This document shows, piece after piece, positions 23,755 through 33,706 of a DNA stretch of 48,144 nucleotides; positions within the stretch are counted from its first letter, which is position 1, and every line of letters begins with the position of its first letter. The stretch spans positions 1 to 48,144 of the forward strand of contig BOKC01000005.1 of NCBI GenBank assembly GCA_016860785.1. Reading direction: 5' to 3'. The position numbers and the translations under genes were made by a program. Under the pieces are notes generated by a model. That model saw only the letters and a program-made list of their open reading frames with translations, ran no database searches and had not been told where the DNA came from. Source of the DNA: Patescibacteria group bacterium (GTDB taxonomy: Bacteria > Patescibacteriota > Minisyncoccia > Phycocordibacterales > BOKC01).

Positions 23755-26112
23755 TTAACTTTGCGAAACAGAAGGCGCAGTTTGAACGATTTCATCAACC
23801 TCACAAACTCCGGCAACACAAGCTAATTCTTTTTTAGCTTCAGTCTCGTCTTGCTTCTCATAAGTCATGATTTTTGAAAAATCAATATGCTCAAGACGTC
23901 CTGATATTTCCTTATATTTCTTCTCATCGATTTCTTCAAACGGAGCTAGTTGGTAAACATGGTTATCTCTCGGAAGAAAAGAAAGTCCGCCAATAATGTC
24001 CCAGTTTTTGTACAACCAGTTAGCTACCTCAATCCACTCGTTTTCACCAATTGAAACGGTTACTGAAGGATTGTGTTCGGTATAATTTTCCTTCACCAAT
24101 TTCCAATACTCAAGTTGCTCAATGGCAGATAAATCGTCTTTGAATATGTGCGAGCCGGCAGGCGCCTTAACTGGAAACTCAAAGACGAAAGTATAAGCGC
24201 TCTCCATCGTCTGACCAACCTCCGGCTTATAGGGCACGCCCTGATCGCGCAACATTTTGAAAAGAGAATCGGTAGCTGAAATTCTAATTCTCCTTATGTA
24301 GTATTTTGAATATCTAGGATGCATACCTGAAGCGCAATCAACCATCTGCGACAAAGTTCCTGACGGCTTGACACAAGTGATGCAGGTTGAAATGTTCACA
24401 CCAAACTTCTTAGCGTATTGTCGATTGATCTTTACCGCCTCATCCCGTAGGGCTTTCAAAACTTTGGCATCTTTCAGAGCCGGACAATCCCAGTGACCAG
24501 TAATTGAAACTCCGAGTAGTCTTTCTTTTTCACAATTTTCTTTCCATTTTTTTGAAAGATAAGAGAAATTGGTTAAGGTCGCTTGATAAGTACCAAGAAT
24601 GGTGGCCAAACGCATTTTTTTCAAAAGCGAATCTAGATTGTCTTCTTTTCTGGCTACAATTTCGGACAAGTTGCAGAATTGTTTAGATTGCAAGATTATT
24701 TCGCCGCAAGGATTAGTTCCAATACTTCCTATGATATTCTCTCCGGTGCTGTCAAAATAACTCTCTGGGCATTCTTTCAAGAATTTAATTCTTCTTTGGG
24801 GTAAAGTCTTAGCAAGTGACCCTCTGTTGAAAATCCCTCTCTCACCACTGCCAGACTTCATCAAAGCGATCCATTCTTCTAGAAATTCTGTGCTAGTCGG
24901 CTTATTGGTATAAACTGCTGAATTATTCGCCAAGCTCCTTTGCGGTTCGGTAATATAAAACTGACCTTTTTTCGCGTCTCTAATTTCCTGATCATCAAAA
25001 TCTGAAAGAGAAATCATGGCACTCCGTCGAACACCTCCGGAAACAACACAATCACCAACCATGCAGATAATATCGTGAACATCAATATTTGAAAGACGCT
25101 TGCCCTGTTTTTTCAGCATTTTGTCTCTGGTAAAGCTAAGCAATCTTCTCAATGGTTCAGGCCCAGAAGCTTTGCCCCCCATAGTTTTCAAGCGAGCGCC
25201 AGCGGGTCTTATTTTAGAATAATCAAATTCAATATCACTCCCTTCAGCCCAAGTCTTCATACCCAAAACAAAAGCGTTGCACCACCCTTCTTTACTATCT
25301 TCTATAACACAAGCCGGCAGCTTTTTACCAGTTTGGATTTTTATTTGCGGAAATTTTTGAACGTTCTGACTTTCAGCCGACCAACCAACTCCGGTGCCAC
25401 ACATCGAAACATACATTATCTCCGCCAAATCTTGAAAATTTTCTGGCGCGATGTATGAACAATTATAAGCGCAGACATTAGTTGAACGCGCCGCCTTACC
25501 AGCAAACTGCAACAAACGCATTGATGGCATCGCTTGGTGATTTAAAATTCCCTCCCTGACTTCCTGATATTCAGATTTGCTTAACTTGTCTCCAAGATTT
25601 TCTTTCATGAAGCCAACATAACGATCAACTGTCTCAATCCAAGTTTCTCTTCTCTGCTCTTCTTCAATCCAACGCGCATAAGTTCTGTAAAAGATAAATT
25701 CGGCTAAAGAATTTTTAAAATACTTCTTGCTTTCAGCAGCAAGTTTTCTGACTTTCTCCGGAACTTGCAAACCAGAAACTCTCATTTTGTTTCTTTGCTC
25801 ACGATAAAGAATGTAAGACTTAGCGGTTGCGACATATTCGGAGAGCATCAGTTCTTTTTCAACAGAATTCTGAATTCCCTCAACAGTCGGCAAAAAATTT
25901 GGATGTTTTTTGGAAATTCTCACCAAATCCGCTAAAACTTTATTCGCAACCATACCTGCTTCTTCAAAAGACCCCTCGCCGGTTGCCAACATGGCTTTGT
26001 AAATAGCACTTGAAACTCTTTCAATATCAAAATCAACAACTTCACCACTTCTTTTCTGAACTTTCTTTATAAGATTCGACCTTTTACCTTGCGGTTTTGC
26101 TGTTTTTACCAT
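23755..26112 (-). CDS. adenosylcobalamin-dependent ribonucleoside-triphosphate reductase (class II)
   Basis: Makes deoxyribonucleotides using adenosylcobalamin to generate the active-site radical. The 785-residue protein (from MVKTAKPQ) has an N-terminal ATP-cone (KRSGEVVDFDIERVSSAIY). The active-site triad is NPCGEI with C469, E471 and C480 in FCNLSE. The C-terminal redox pair is CVAGVC (CX4C), as in the monomeric Lactobacillus-type enzyme. Starts at 26154 and 26217 are also open in frame; 26112 fits the ATP-cone start best. The host would need imported cobalamin if it lacks synthesis genes. None are in the window. Confidence 0.92.
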   Translation of the reverse strand: MVKTAKPQGKRSNLIKKVQKRSGEVVDFDIERVSSAIYKAMLATGEGSFEEAGMVANKVLADLVRISKKHPNFLPTVEGIQNSVEKELMLSEYVATAKSYILYREQRNKMRVSGLQVPEKVRKLAAESKKYFKNSLAEFIFYRTYARWIEEEQRRETWIETVDRYVGFMKENLGDKLSKSEYQEVREGILNHQAMPSMRLLQFAGKAARSTNVCAYNCSYIAPENFQDLAEIMYVSMCGTGVGWSAESQNVQKFPQIKIQTGKKLPACVIEDSKEGWCNAFVLGMKTWAEGSDIEFDYSKIRPAGARLKTMGGKASGPEPLRRLLSFTRDKMLKKQGKRLSNIDVHDIICMVGDCVVSGGVRRSAMISLSDFDDQEIRDAKKGQFYITEPQRSLANNSAVYTNKPTSTEFLEEWIALMKSGSGERGIFNRGSLAKTLPQRRIKFLKECPESYFDSTGENIIGSIGTNPCGEIILQSKQFCNLSEIVARKEDNLDSLLKKMRLATILGTYQATLTNFSYLSKKWKENCEKERLLGVSITGHWDCPALKDAKVLKALRDEAVKINRQYAKKFGVNISTCITCVKPSGTLSQMVDCASGMHPRYSKYYIRRIRISATDSLFKMLRDQGVPYKPEVGQTMESAYTFVFEFPVKAPAGSHIFKDDLSAIEQLEYWKLVKENYTEHNPSVTVSIGENEWIEVANWLYKNWDIIGGLSFLPRDNHVYQLAPFEEIDEKKYKEISGRLEHIDFSKIMTYEKQDETEAKKELACVAGVCEVDEIVQTAPSVSQS

Positions 26113-26344
26113 GTCTCTTTTGGTTAAGTGAATAAAATTATTTTGCCCATACATTTTAACCCAAAAAAGTTTTCCACAGAACAGAAAAAAGCAGGTTTTT
26201 ATCGTTGGAGAAAACAAATCACAGACTTTGTAAAGACAAAATCCGTGCTCCCAAAAAAACCCTTGAAAAATAAGACCTGAATTTGGAAAAATTTAGCGAC
26301 AAGAAATGATTTTGAGGAGAGAAAACGGACGGTTGGGGAAAACT

Positions 26345-26830
26345 TTATTTCAATTCGGCCACGTCTCCGATTTTGACTGAATTTTCATCGAGAAATCCGG
26401 CATTTAATTCCAAAACATAAAGCGCTGGGCTTACTGGATAAAAAACTTCTGGAAAAGTTTCCGGTGCTACAGATTTTTTGAAATCAACGACTGATAAATT
26501 TTCATCTAACCACACAATATCGATAGCAAATTTCATTTCCTTCATCCAAATGCCGTAAAAATCCGGTTTTTCAAAGACAAAAAGAAGTCCATGACTGTCA
26601 TCTAGTCTGTCTCTACCTGACAAACCCTTAATCCTTGTTTCTGTCGTATCCGCTATCTCCAAACTTACCGTTGAATTGCCGATAAGCAATATGTTTTCTT
26701 TATAAAATACATCAGGGGTCGTATGTTTTTCGGTTGGAGATTCAAAAATTAAAATAAAAAATAAAATTGTGCCAATAAAAAAAATAACGGGCGTGATAAG
26801 AAAAATAAATTTTTTGTTTGCAAGATTCAT
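26345..26830 (-). CDS. DUF192 family membrane-anchored protein
   Basis: The 161-residue protein has an N-terminal membrane helix (residues 8-28) and a DUF192 domain. The motifs are VSLEIADTTETRIKGLSGR, GLLFVFEKPDFYGIWMKEM, IDIVWLDENLSVV and ALYVLELNAGF. DUF192 proteins are widespread small extracellular or periplasmic proteins without a settled function. The gene follows tRNA-Ser on the same strand. Confidence 0.88.
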   Translation of the reverse strand: MNLANKKFIFLITPVIFFIGTILFFILIFESPTEKHTTPDVFYKENILLIGNSTVSLEIADTTETRIKGLSGRDRLDDSHGLLFVFEKPDFYGIWMKEMKFAIDIVWLDENLSVVDFKKSVAPETFPEVFYPVSPALYVLELNAGFLDENSVKIGDVAELK

Positions 26831-26902
26831 TTAAAATTAATAATTTAACGATGTAAACAACCGGCCCAACAGCAAGGTCGAAAGGTGGGAAGTCTCTATC
26901 TG

Positions 26903-26987
26903 CGGAGGGTAAGGGATTCGAACCCTTGATGCCTTTCGACATACACGCTTTCCAAGCGTGCGCACTAGACCGCTATGCGAACCCTCC
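26903..26987 (-). tRNA. tRNA-Ser (anticodon GGA)
   Basis: Reads TCC/TCT serine codons. The 85-base tRNA has acceptor GGAGGGT/ACCCTCC, anticodon stem CACGC/GCGTG with loop TTGGAAA, the long variable arm typical of tRNA-Ser, and T loop TTCGAAT. CCA is not encoded. Confidence 0.96.
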
Positions 26988-27004
26988 TTATATATTCAAA
27001 AATT

Positions 27005-27607
27005 CTAGATAGAACTATAAACGATAAGACTAAGTAGTGCAAAAAATATTGAAAGATAGAGAAGGGTGGCGGCTAAAAACAAAATCCAAGGTATAGGAAA
27101 AACAATAAAAAGCAGAACCAACCCTACGCCAACAGACTGTAAAATCATTTTAACCTTACCCGGCAAGAGGGCTGTTATTGTTTTGTCGCCGCTTCTGATT
27201 TTTATAATAGCATTTAAAATCAAGAAGAGCTCTATGATGACAATAACCATCATCAAATAAAAACTCAAATAAATTGAAACTGCCACTGCGCCAACAGAAC
27301 CAATTAAAAGCTTGTCAGCCAAAGGGTCATGAAGTTTTCCCCAATCAGTAATCTGTCGCCTAGTCCGAGCTAAAGAACCATCAATCGCGTCAGAAAAAGC
27401 CGAGATTGAAAAAAGAATTATGCTCCAGCCATGGAAGCCAGAGAGCAAAAGATACAAAATTACAGGAATAGAAAGATAGCGAAAAGTCGTAACGTGATTC
27501 GGAACAATATTTTTTGGTATCAGCCACAGAAAAACTTTATCCAAAATTTTGTCAAAGAAGTTCGGATTTTCAGAAACAGTTGAATGAATTCTTAAATTTT
27601 TAAACAT
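27005..27607 (-). CDS. CDP-alcohol phosphatidyltransferase family protein
   Basis: Transfers a phosphatidyl group from CDP-diacylglycerol to an alcohol in the membrane, making phospholipid such as phosphatidylglycerol phosphate. The 200-residue protein has about five hydrophobic helices. The full catalytic signature, D(x2)DG(x2)AR(x8)G(x3)D(x3)D, is seen as SDAIDGSLAR followed by GKLHDPLAD (residues 73-98). The exact alcohol is unknown; PgsA-like activity is the usual guess. ATG 27607 is preferred, with GGGA just upstream; TTG 27613 is the alternative. It starts nine bases after htpX. Confidence 0.88.
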   Translation of the reverse strand: MFKNLRIHSTVSENPNFFDKILDKVFLWLIPKNIVPNHVTTFRYLSIPVILYLLLSGFHGWSIILFSISAFSDAIDGSLARTRRQITDWGKLHDPLADKLLIGSVGAVAVSIYLSFYLMMVIVIIELFLILNAIIKIRSGDKTITALLPGKVKMILQSVGVGLVLLFIVFPIPWILFLAATLLYLSIFFALLSLIVYSSI

Positions 27608-27616
27608 TCCCAAAAA

Positions 27617-28504
27617 TTATTTTTCTCCACGTAAAGCTCTGATTCTTTCTTGCGCTGGCGGATGAGTAGAAAAAAGTTTGTTCATAAAACCGACAAAGCC
27701 CTGTGAACCGAACGGATTGGAAATAAAGAGATGCGAAGTAGCGTGGCTGGCATGTCGCATCGGCCGGCTGTAATTTGAAATTTTCTGAAGAGCCGAGGCC
27801 AAACCTTCCGGGTAGCGAGTCAAAAGCGCGCCGGAAGCATCAGCTAAAAATTCTCGCTTTCGGGAAACTGCTAACTGAATAACTTTCGCGGCAATTGGCG
27901 CCAAAATTATGGCCACAATTGCTAAAATCATAAGCCAGCCAGCGCCTTTGCCATCTCGCCGTCCTCCACCAAAAAAAGCCATCCGCCAAGAAATGTCGGC
28001 TAGAATCGCAATAAATCCGACCAAAGTTACAGCAATAGTAGAAACCAGCATATCGCGATTGCCGATATGAGAAAGCTCGTGAGCAATAACCCCTTCAAGT
28101 TCCGTGCGCTCTAAAATTTGAAGCAGGCCGGAAGTGACCGCCACAGCAGAATTTTTTGGATTACGGCCAGTGGCAAAAGCGTTCGGCGCCGAGTCTTCTA
28201 CAATGTAAAGTTTCGGCATCGGTAGTCCGGCAGTTATGGAGAGATTTTCAACAATGTTCCAAAGCTCGCGGTGGCTTTCGCGAGAGATCGGCTTAGCTCG
28301 CGTCAATTTGATAACTATTGTGTCCGAATACCAGTAACTGAAAAAATTCATCAGAATAGCAAAAATGACTGCGATATAAAGAATGCCCGGTGAATCAAAG
28401 TACCAAGAGATCAACCAGCCGACGGCAATTACCACAACCAAAAAGAAAAACATTAAAAACCATGTCTTTCGGATATTTTTGTCTTGTTCCTTATATATAT
28501 TCAT
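27617..28504 (-). CDS. htpX: HtpX-type membrane metalloprotease
   Basis: Zinc protease of the M48 family for membrane-protein quality control. In the 295 residues, two N-terminal membrane helices precede the HExxH motif in VIAHELSHIGNRDM. Two further helices and the third zinc ligand region (SRKREFLADASGALL) follow, and the STHPPAQERIRAL tail is characteristic. It probably shares a transcript with the downstream CDP-alcohol transferase gene. Confidence 0.95.
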   Translation of the reverse strand: MNIYKEQDKNIRKTWFLMFFFLVVVIAVGWLISWYFDSPGILYIAVIFAILMNFFSYWYSDTIVIKLTRAKPISRESHRELWNIVENLSITAGLPMPKLYIVEDSAPNAFATGRNPKNSAVAVTSGLLQILERTELEGVIAHELSHIGNRDMLVSTIAVTLVGFIAILADISWRMAFFGGGRRDGKGAGWLMILAIVAIILAPIAAKVIQLAVSRKREFLADASGALLTRYPEGLASALQKISNYSRPMRHASHATSHLFISNPFGSQGFVGFMNKLFSTHPPAQERIRALRGEK

Positions 28505-28602
28505 AAGATTAGGGTCTAGCCACTAGGGTTTAGGGTTTAGAGAGGCGCGCAGAATTTTTCATTTCCTATTGGCTAGTGGCTAAACCCTATCCCCTAATTC
28601 AC
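28504..28602. repeat. TAGGGTTTAG / CTAAACCCTA inverted tract
   Basis: The intergenic sequence has a left arm containing CTAGCCACTAGGGTTTAGGG and a right arm containing GGCTAGTGGCTAAACCCTA. The arms can pair imperfectly around a short GC-rich centre. The right arm closely resembles the tract at 32941-32966, which suggests one repeat family. Confidence 0.65.
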
Positions 28603-29048
28603 CGATGTTTGATAACTAGCGTTTTAGCAATAATATCGTGAAGACCTTGCTTTTTCTTTGTCCAGCCAATCATAAAGTATCCGATAAACAAAATAAGGAT
28701 GGAAAGAATTTTTGCAAAATGCCTTCCGGTCGCTCGCCAAAAAGAAAGTTTTTTGCCTTCAATATCGGTAACCTGAAGACGTAAAACCATTTTGCCAAGA
28801 GTTGCCTGTTTGTTGGAACTCTCAAAAAAAGCAAAATAAAGCCAGCCGACTATGGTACCAAGAAATTGCATTGCTTCACCAAAAATAAAAGACAAGATTC
28901 CAGAAGCAACGGCTAAGATAACCATATCAATAATTCCGGCTCCAAAACGACGCCAGAAGCCGGCAAATTTTACTTCCGGCAGAGCCGCAACCGCGACTTG
29001 AGACTGCGGTTGCGACTGTCCTTCAACAAACGATTGGTTTTGCTCCAT
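28599..29048 (-). CDS. RDD family membrane protein
   Basis: The 149-residue protein has a Gln-rich N-terminus and an RDD domain, FAGFWRRFGAGIIDMVIL. Two or three membrane helices follow, with the family GKMVLRLQVTDIEGKKLSFW segment and a GLHDIIAKTLVI end. The role is unknown, possibly transport or membrane stress. It lies between the lemA and htpX genes, an association often seen for stress-related membrane genes. Confidence 0.85.
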   Translation of the reverse strand: MEQNQSFVEGQSQPQSQVAVAALPEVKFAGFWRRFGAGIIDMVILAVASGILSFIFGEAMQFLGTIVGWLYFAFFESSNKQATLGKMVLRLQVTDIEGKKLSFWRATGRHFAKILSILILFIGYFMIGWTKKKQGLHDIIAKTLVIKHR

Positions 29049-29115
29049 AAATTTAAAAAATTTTTAATTTAAATAATAAAGTATGAAGTAAGGGTCGGGG
29101 TCTTTCTGTAAATTT

Positions 29116-29688
29116 TTAAAAATTTACAGAAACTGGCTCTTTGGCCGCCGCCTCCCCTTCACCAAGTTCAAAAAAGTCTCTTTGAGAAAACTTAAACATT
29201 TTAGCGACAATGTTGGCCGGAAATGACTCGACAGCGGTATTTAGATCTCTAACATTGGTATTGTAAAACCTTCGGGCTGCTTGAATTTTATTTTCTGTAT
29301 CAGACAATTCTCTTTGAAGCTCCAAAAAATTTGTATTGGCTTTGAGGTCGGGATAATTTTCCGCCACGGCAAAAAGGGATTTTAGAGCGCCGGCAAGCAT
29401 ATTTTCACCTTGAGCTACTCCTTTTACATCGCCTTTGACTTCGGCGTTCATTGATCGAGTCCTTGCTTCAGTGACCGCTTCAAAAACTCCTTTCTCGTGA
29501 GAAGCATAACCTTTGACGGTGTTGACCAAATTCGGAATAAGGTCATAGCGCCTTTTGAGTTGAACATCAATGTCAGCCCAAGCTTCCTTGGCTCGATTAA
29601 TCAAACGAACAAAACGATTAAAGGCCATTATGACCCAGAGAACGGTGAGGACAATAAGTCCAATAAGAATATATGTGAATGCGTTCAT
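29116..29688 (-). CDS. LemA family protein
   Basis: The 190-residue protein has an N-terminal membrane helix and a helical domain with the family signatures WADIDVQLKRRYDLIPNLV, NTVKGYASHEKGVFEAVTEA and FYNTNVRDLNTAVESFPANI. The function is unsettled. LemA and HtpX genes commonly sit together, as here. An extended -10 (TGCTATAAT) about 40 bases upstream is a likely promoter. Confidence 0.92.
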   Translation of the reverse strand: MNAFTYILIGLIVLTVLWVIMAFNRFVRLINRAKEAWADIDVQLKRRYDLIPNLVNTVKGYASHEKGVFEAVTEARTRSMNAEVKGDVKGVAQGENMLAGALKSLFAVAENYPDLKANTNFLELQRELSDTENKIQAARRFYNTNVRDLNTAVESFPANIVAKMFKFSQRDFFELGEGEAAAKEPVSVNF

Positions 29689-29741
29689 ATTATTTTATAC
29701 GATTAATTTTATAGAGCTGTATTATAGCATTTTTTCCACCT

Positions 29742-30428
29742 TTACTGAATAAATTGAAAGGTCGGTGCCACTTCAAAAATCTTTGTACCAAAATCTATCC
29801 TTTCTTCCTCAGTATTCCCCCAGCCAAACATGGTAAATATATAGTTTTCACTCACAACAACAAAATTTATAAATCTACTACCTTGATTATTATCTGCATC
29901 AATAATAAATCCAGTTATACCATTTAGGTCCAAATGTTTTATGTTATTAACTATATAATCACGATACCTTATCGATCTAATTGATTGTTCTGAATTTGTA
30001 AAAATTATATCTGTTGGTTGATTAGAAATACCAAGGTGAATACCCGGCCTACCAGATGGATGGTCGCAACGAATCCCAAGAGAAAGAGGACAAAATTCAA
30101 CAATACCAATAGAACCTGGAAGATTAACAACATTACTTTTATTTAATTGTCGATCAAAAACTCTAAAATCATCCGGGTATTTTACTTCAAACCCAAATTC
30201 TTCGTTTCGATATGTTTGCCAATCTGAAGTATCAAAAGTTGTCTCTTCAAATTCAATCTGCGGTTCAATTACTTGAACCGGTCTTTCTGTATTCAAAGCA
30301 AGATACCCCGCAATAGTTCCGGCACCAAATAAAATTACGATTAAAACTATCGCCCAAATTAAAGGGCTTTTTTTCTTCGGAGAATTCACCTCCTGATTTT
30401 GATTCTGAAATTGATTTTCTGGGGGCAT
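29742..30428 (-). CDS. membrane-anchored protein with a PsbP-like domain
   Basis: The 228-residue protein has a Gln/Asn-rich N-terminus, a membrane helix (about 24-46, LIWAIVLIVILFGAGTIAG), and an external domain opening WQTYRNEEFGFEVKYPDDF. That motif resembles PsbP-like domains in surface proteins of related small bacteria. Two cysteines (CPLSLGIRC) may form a disulfide. Function is unknown. Confidence 0.65.
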   Translation of the reverse strand: MPPENQFQNQNQEVNSPKKKSPLIWAIVLIVILFGAGTIAGYLALNTERPVQVIEPQIEFEETTFDTSDWQTYRNEEFGFEVKYPDDFRVFDRQLNKSNVVNLPGSIGIVEFCPLSLGIRCDHPSGRPGIHLGISNQPTDIIFTNSEQSIRSIRYRDYIVNNIKHLDLNGITGFIIDADNNQGSRFINFVVVSENYIFTMFGWGNTEEERIDFGTKIFEVAPTFQFIQ

Positions 30429-30478
30429 AAAAATTAGTTAGTAGTAAGTAGTTAGTAGTTCTTAGTTTTTAAAAAACA
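30425..30478. repeat. TAGTAGTTAG-type tract, copy 1
   Basis: Low-complexity sequence containing GTAGTTAGTAGTTCTTAGTT just upstream of the PsbP-like gene. A nearly identical run is at 31076-31098. Confidence 0.7.
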
Positions 30479-30488
30479 ACCTAATAAG

Positions 30489-30765
30489 TTATTTACGTTT
30501 TCTGCGATAAACGCGGGAGCGATGGTCAACAACTACCACAATTATCCGATAAGCAGACCAGTTAACATCATAAATAACACGATAATCTCCAACTCTTAAT
30601 TTATAGAACCCTTTCCATTCTCCACCTAGTGGCGCCGGAGTTATTTCTGAGAAGTTCTTTTGCAACCAGTCAAGCTTCTCCAAAAACGTTCTGTCTGAAA
30701 GCTGATGAAATCTTTTCCAGGTCCCGAATAGCGTCCTTTTCAATCTCAATACGCCAATCCATCAT
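30489..30765 (-). pseudogene. RelE/ParE-type toxin with a one-base frameshift
   Basis: The frame from ATG 30765 encodes DWRIEIEKDAIRDLEKISS and FRQNV, then stops. The continuation, LEKLDWLQKNF then GGEWKGFYKLRVGDYRVIYDV and DHRSRVY, lies one base out of register. Removing one base from the five-A run at 30682-30686 (T run in the coding sense) gives a continuous 91-residue RelE-type toxin. These toxins cut mRNA on the ribosome. It is either a true disruption, slippage-controlled, or an assembly error in a homopolymer. It lies six bases after the antitoxin-like gene. Confidence 0.8.
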
Positions 30766-30771
30766 AAATCA

Positions 30772-30966
30772 TTAAGAAAAACGGCGCCTAACTTCAGACA
30801 GAGGGGTTAGCTGGTGTTTTTTCTTCCGGCGGTAATTGGTCAATTTTGAACGAACGGCCGGAGTTAATTCTAGTCCATAATCAGGGTCGGTTAGTGCATC
30901 ATGAACCGACTCGGCCACCGCTTTACGAACGGTTGCAATAATCTTTTTTTCCAATGCTTTGCTCAT
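30772..30966 (-). CDS. putative antitoxin paired with the RelE-type gene
   Basis: The 64-residue protein (starts MSKALEKKIIATVRKAVAE, ends PLSEVRRRFS) is helical and charged and sits directly upstream of the toxin gene, the normal antitoxin-toxin order. It would bind and block the toxin and repress the operon. The family assignment rests mainly on context. Confidence 0.6.
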   Translation of the reverse strand: MSKALEKKIIATVRKAVAESVHDALTDPDYGLELTPAVRSKLTNYRRKKKHQLTPLSEVRRRFS

Positions 30967-31057
30967 AAAAATAGTGTATCAAAAAGTCAGAGCAAATACC
31001 AATTTATTACATAGCTTGTTCCTGCTCTAAATTATTGAGTTGATTTTCCGGGAGCAT

Positions 31058-31108
31058 GAGTTTAGTTTATGGTTAGTAGTTAGTAGTTCTTAGTTTTTAG
31101 TTTAGCAG
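31058..31108. repeat. TAGTAGTTAG-type tract, copy 2
   Basis: Shares GTTAGTAGTTAGTAGTTCTT and the following AGTTTTTA with copy 1 at 30425-30478. It lies upstream of the antitoxin gene, so the two copies bracket the toxin-antitoxin locus. Confidence 0.7.
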
Positions 31109-31137
31109 GAAAATCTCATGATTTAGTAAGAGTTGTT

Positions 31138-31175
31138 AACAACCCCGCCCCGGCAAATGCCGGGGCGGGGTTGTT
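31138..31175 (-). terminator. GC-rich hairpin after groEL
   Basis: A perfect 18-bp stem (starting AACAACCCCGCC) with a two-base loop. It probably ends the groES-groEL transcript, although no T-run follows directly. Confidence 0.7.
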
Positions 31176-31214
31176 AGTTTCCAAATTTCTACCAATTTCT
31201 AGTTTCTATCTCTA

Positions 31215-32963
<1,749 letters not shown>

Positions 32964-32966
<3 letters not shown>

Positions 32967-33296
32967 TTTTATTACTGCTAATATACTTTCTTCTTTCAAA
33001 ATATAAAGTTCTTCGTCGTCAACCTTTACCTCATCATATCCGTATTTTGAAAACAACACCTTGTCACCGGCTTTTAATCGCATCGGCACCACTCTACCGT
33101 CTTCATACCTGCCTTCGCCGACAGCTAGAACTTCTCCTTGCTCTGGTTTTTCCTTATCAATCGTTTCTGGAATAATAATCCCGAATTGATTTTTCTTCCC
33201 GGTTTCTTCTTCCAAAAGAGGTCTTACTAAAACTCTGTCACCAAGAGGAATTACCTTTAAAGACGACCTTTTTGGGGGAAAATCTTTCTTGCTCAT
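32964..33296 (-). CDS. groES: co-chaperonin GroES
   Basis: Heptameric lid of the GroEL chamber. The 110-residue protein has IPLGDRVLVRPLLEEE, the mobile loop region (QFGIIIPETIDKEKPEQGEV), VGEGRYEDGRVVPM and KYGYDEVKVDDEELYIL. About 12 extra basic residues precede the usual start. It is first in groES-groEL; the promoter lies at 33357-33385 and no CIRCE (HrcA) element is visible. Confidence 0.96.
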
Positions 33297-33356
33297 AGGT
33301 TAAACAAAGAAAATAAGACTTATAAATGCGACCATTTTTAGTTATTAAGCGCAGTT

Positions 33357-33385
33357 AGTATAAACAATCAGATTGATCTGGTCAA
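33357..33385 (-). promoter_or_regulatory. groES-groEL promoter
   Basis: TTGACC (33380-33385), a 17-base spacer and TATACT (33357-33362), read leftward. The spacer and -35 contain CAGAT/ATCTG as an inverted repeat. The leader is about 54 bases. Confidence 0.7.
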
Positions 33386-33415
33386 TATCTAACGGTTTGC
33401 TTTATTTGTCAGCCC

Positions 33416-33424
33416 TGGTATAAT
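33416..33424 (+). promoter_or_regulatory. secG extended -10 promoter
   Basis: TGG followed by a perfect TATAAT (33419-33424), seven bases before the ATG at 33432. A weak TTTGCT lies 17 bases further upstream. Predicted leaderless. Confidence 0.6.
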
Positions 33425-33431
33425 CTGATAA

Positions 33432-33662
33432 ATGAGTCTAATACAGAGCTTATTACCTTTTATACAGGTCGCTTTATCAATCGCCATCATAGCCCTTGTT
33501 ATGCTCCAGCGTTCAGAAGCTGGGGTTGGCGGAGCTTTTGGCGGAGGAGACGGTAGCGGAAGCCATTTTGAAAGACGTGGGTTTGAAAAAACAATATTCA
33601 ACACTACTATTGTTCTAGCTGTTATTTTTGTTTTGGCTTCAATCTTGGCACTTCTGCTTTAA
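33432..33662 (+). CDS. secG: preprotein translocase subunit SecG
   Basis: Small membrane subunit of the SecYEG export channel. The 76-residue protein has two membrane helices (about 8-26 and 56-75) joined by the family loop MLQRSEAGVGGAFGGGDG followed by RRGFEKTIFN. Promoter and start agree closely. It is followed by a peptide-binding protein gene in the same direction. Confidence 0.92.
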   Translation: MSLIQSLLPFIQVALSIAIIALVMLQRSEAGVGGAFGGGDGSGSHFERRGFEKTIFNTTIVLAVIFVLASILALLL

Positions 33663-33706
33663 ATCTTCGAAATTAAAAGCGTCTAAACAATAGGCGGCTA
33701 ATTTTT

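Noticed and set aside
30489-30749. Reading the RelE-type toxin from a start at 30749
   Set aside because: Its first 20 residues are the out-of-frame shadow of the true toxin N-terminus, which is readable in the neighbouring frame.
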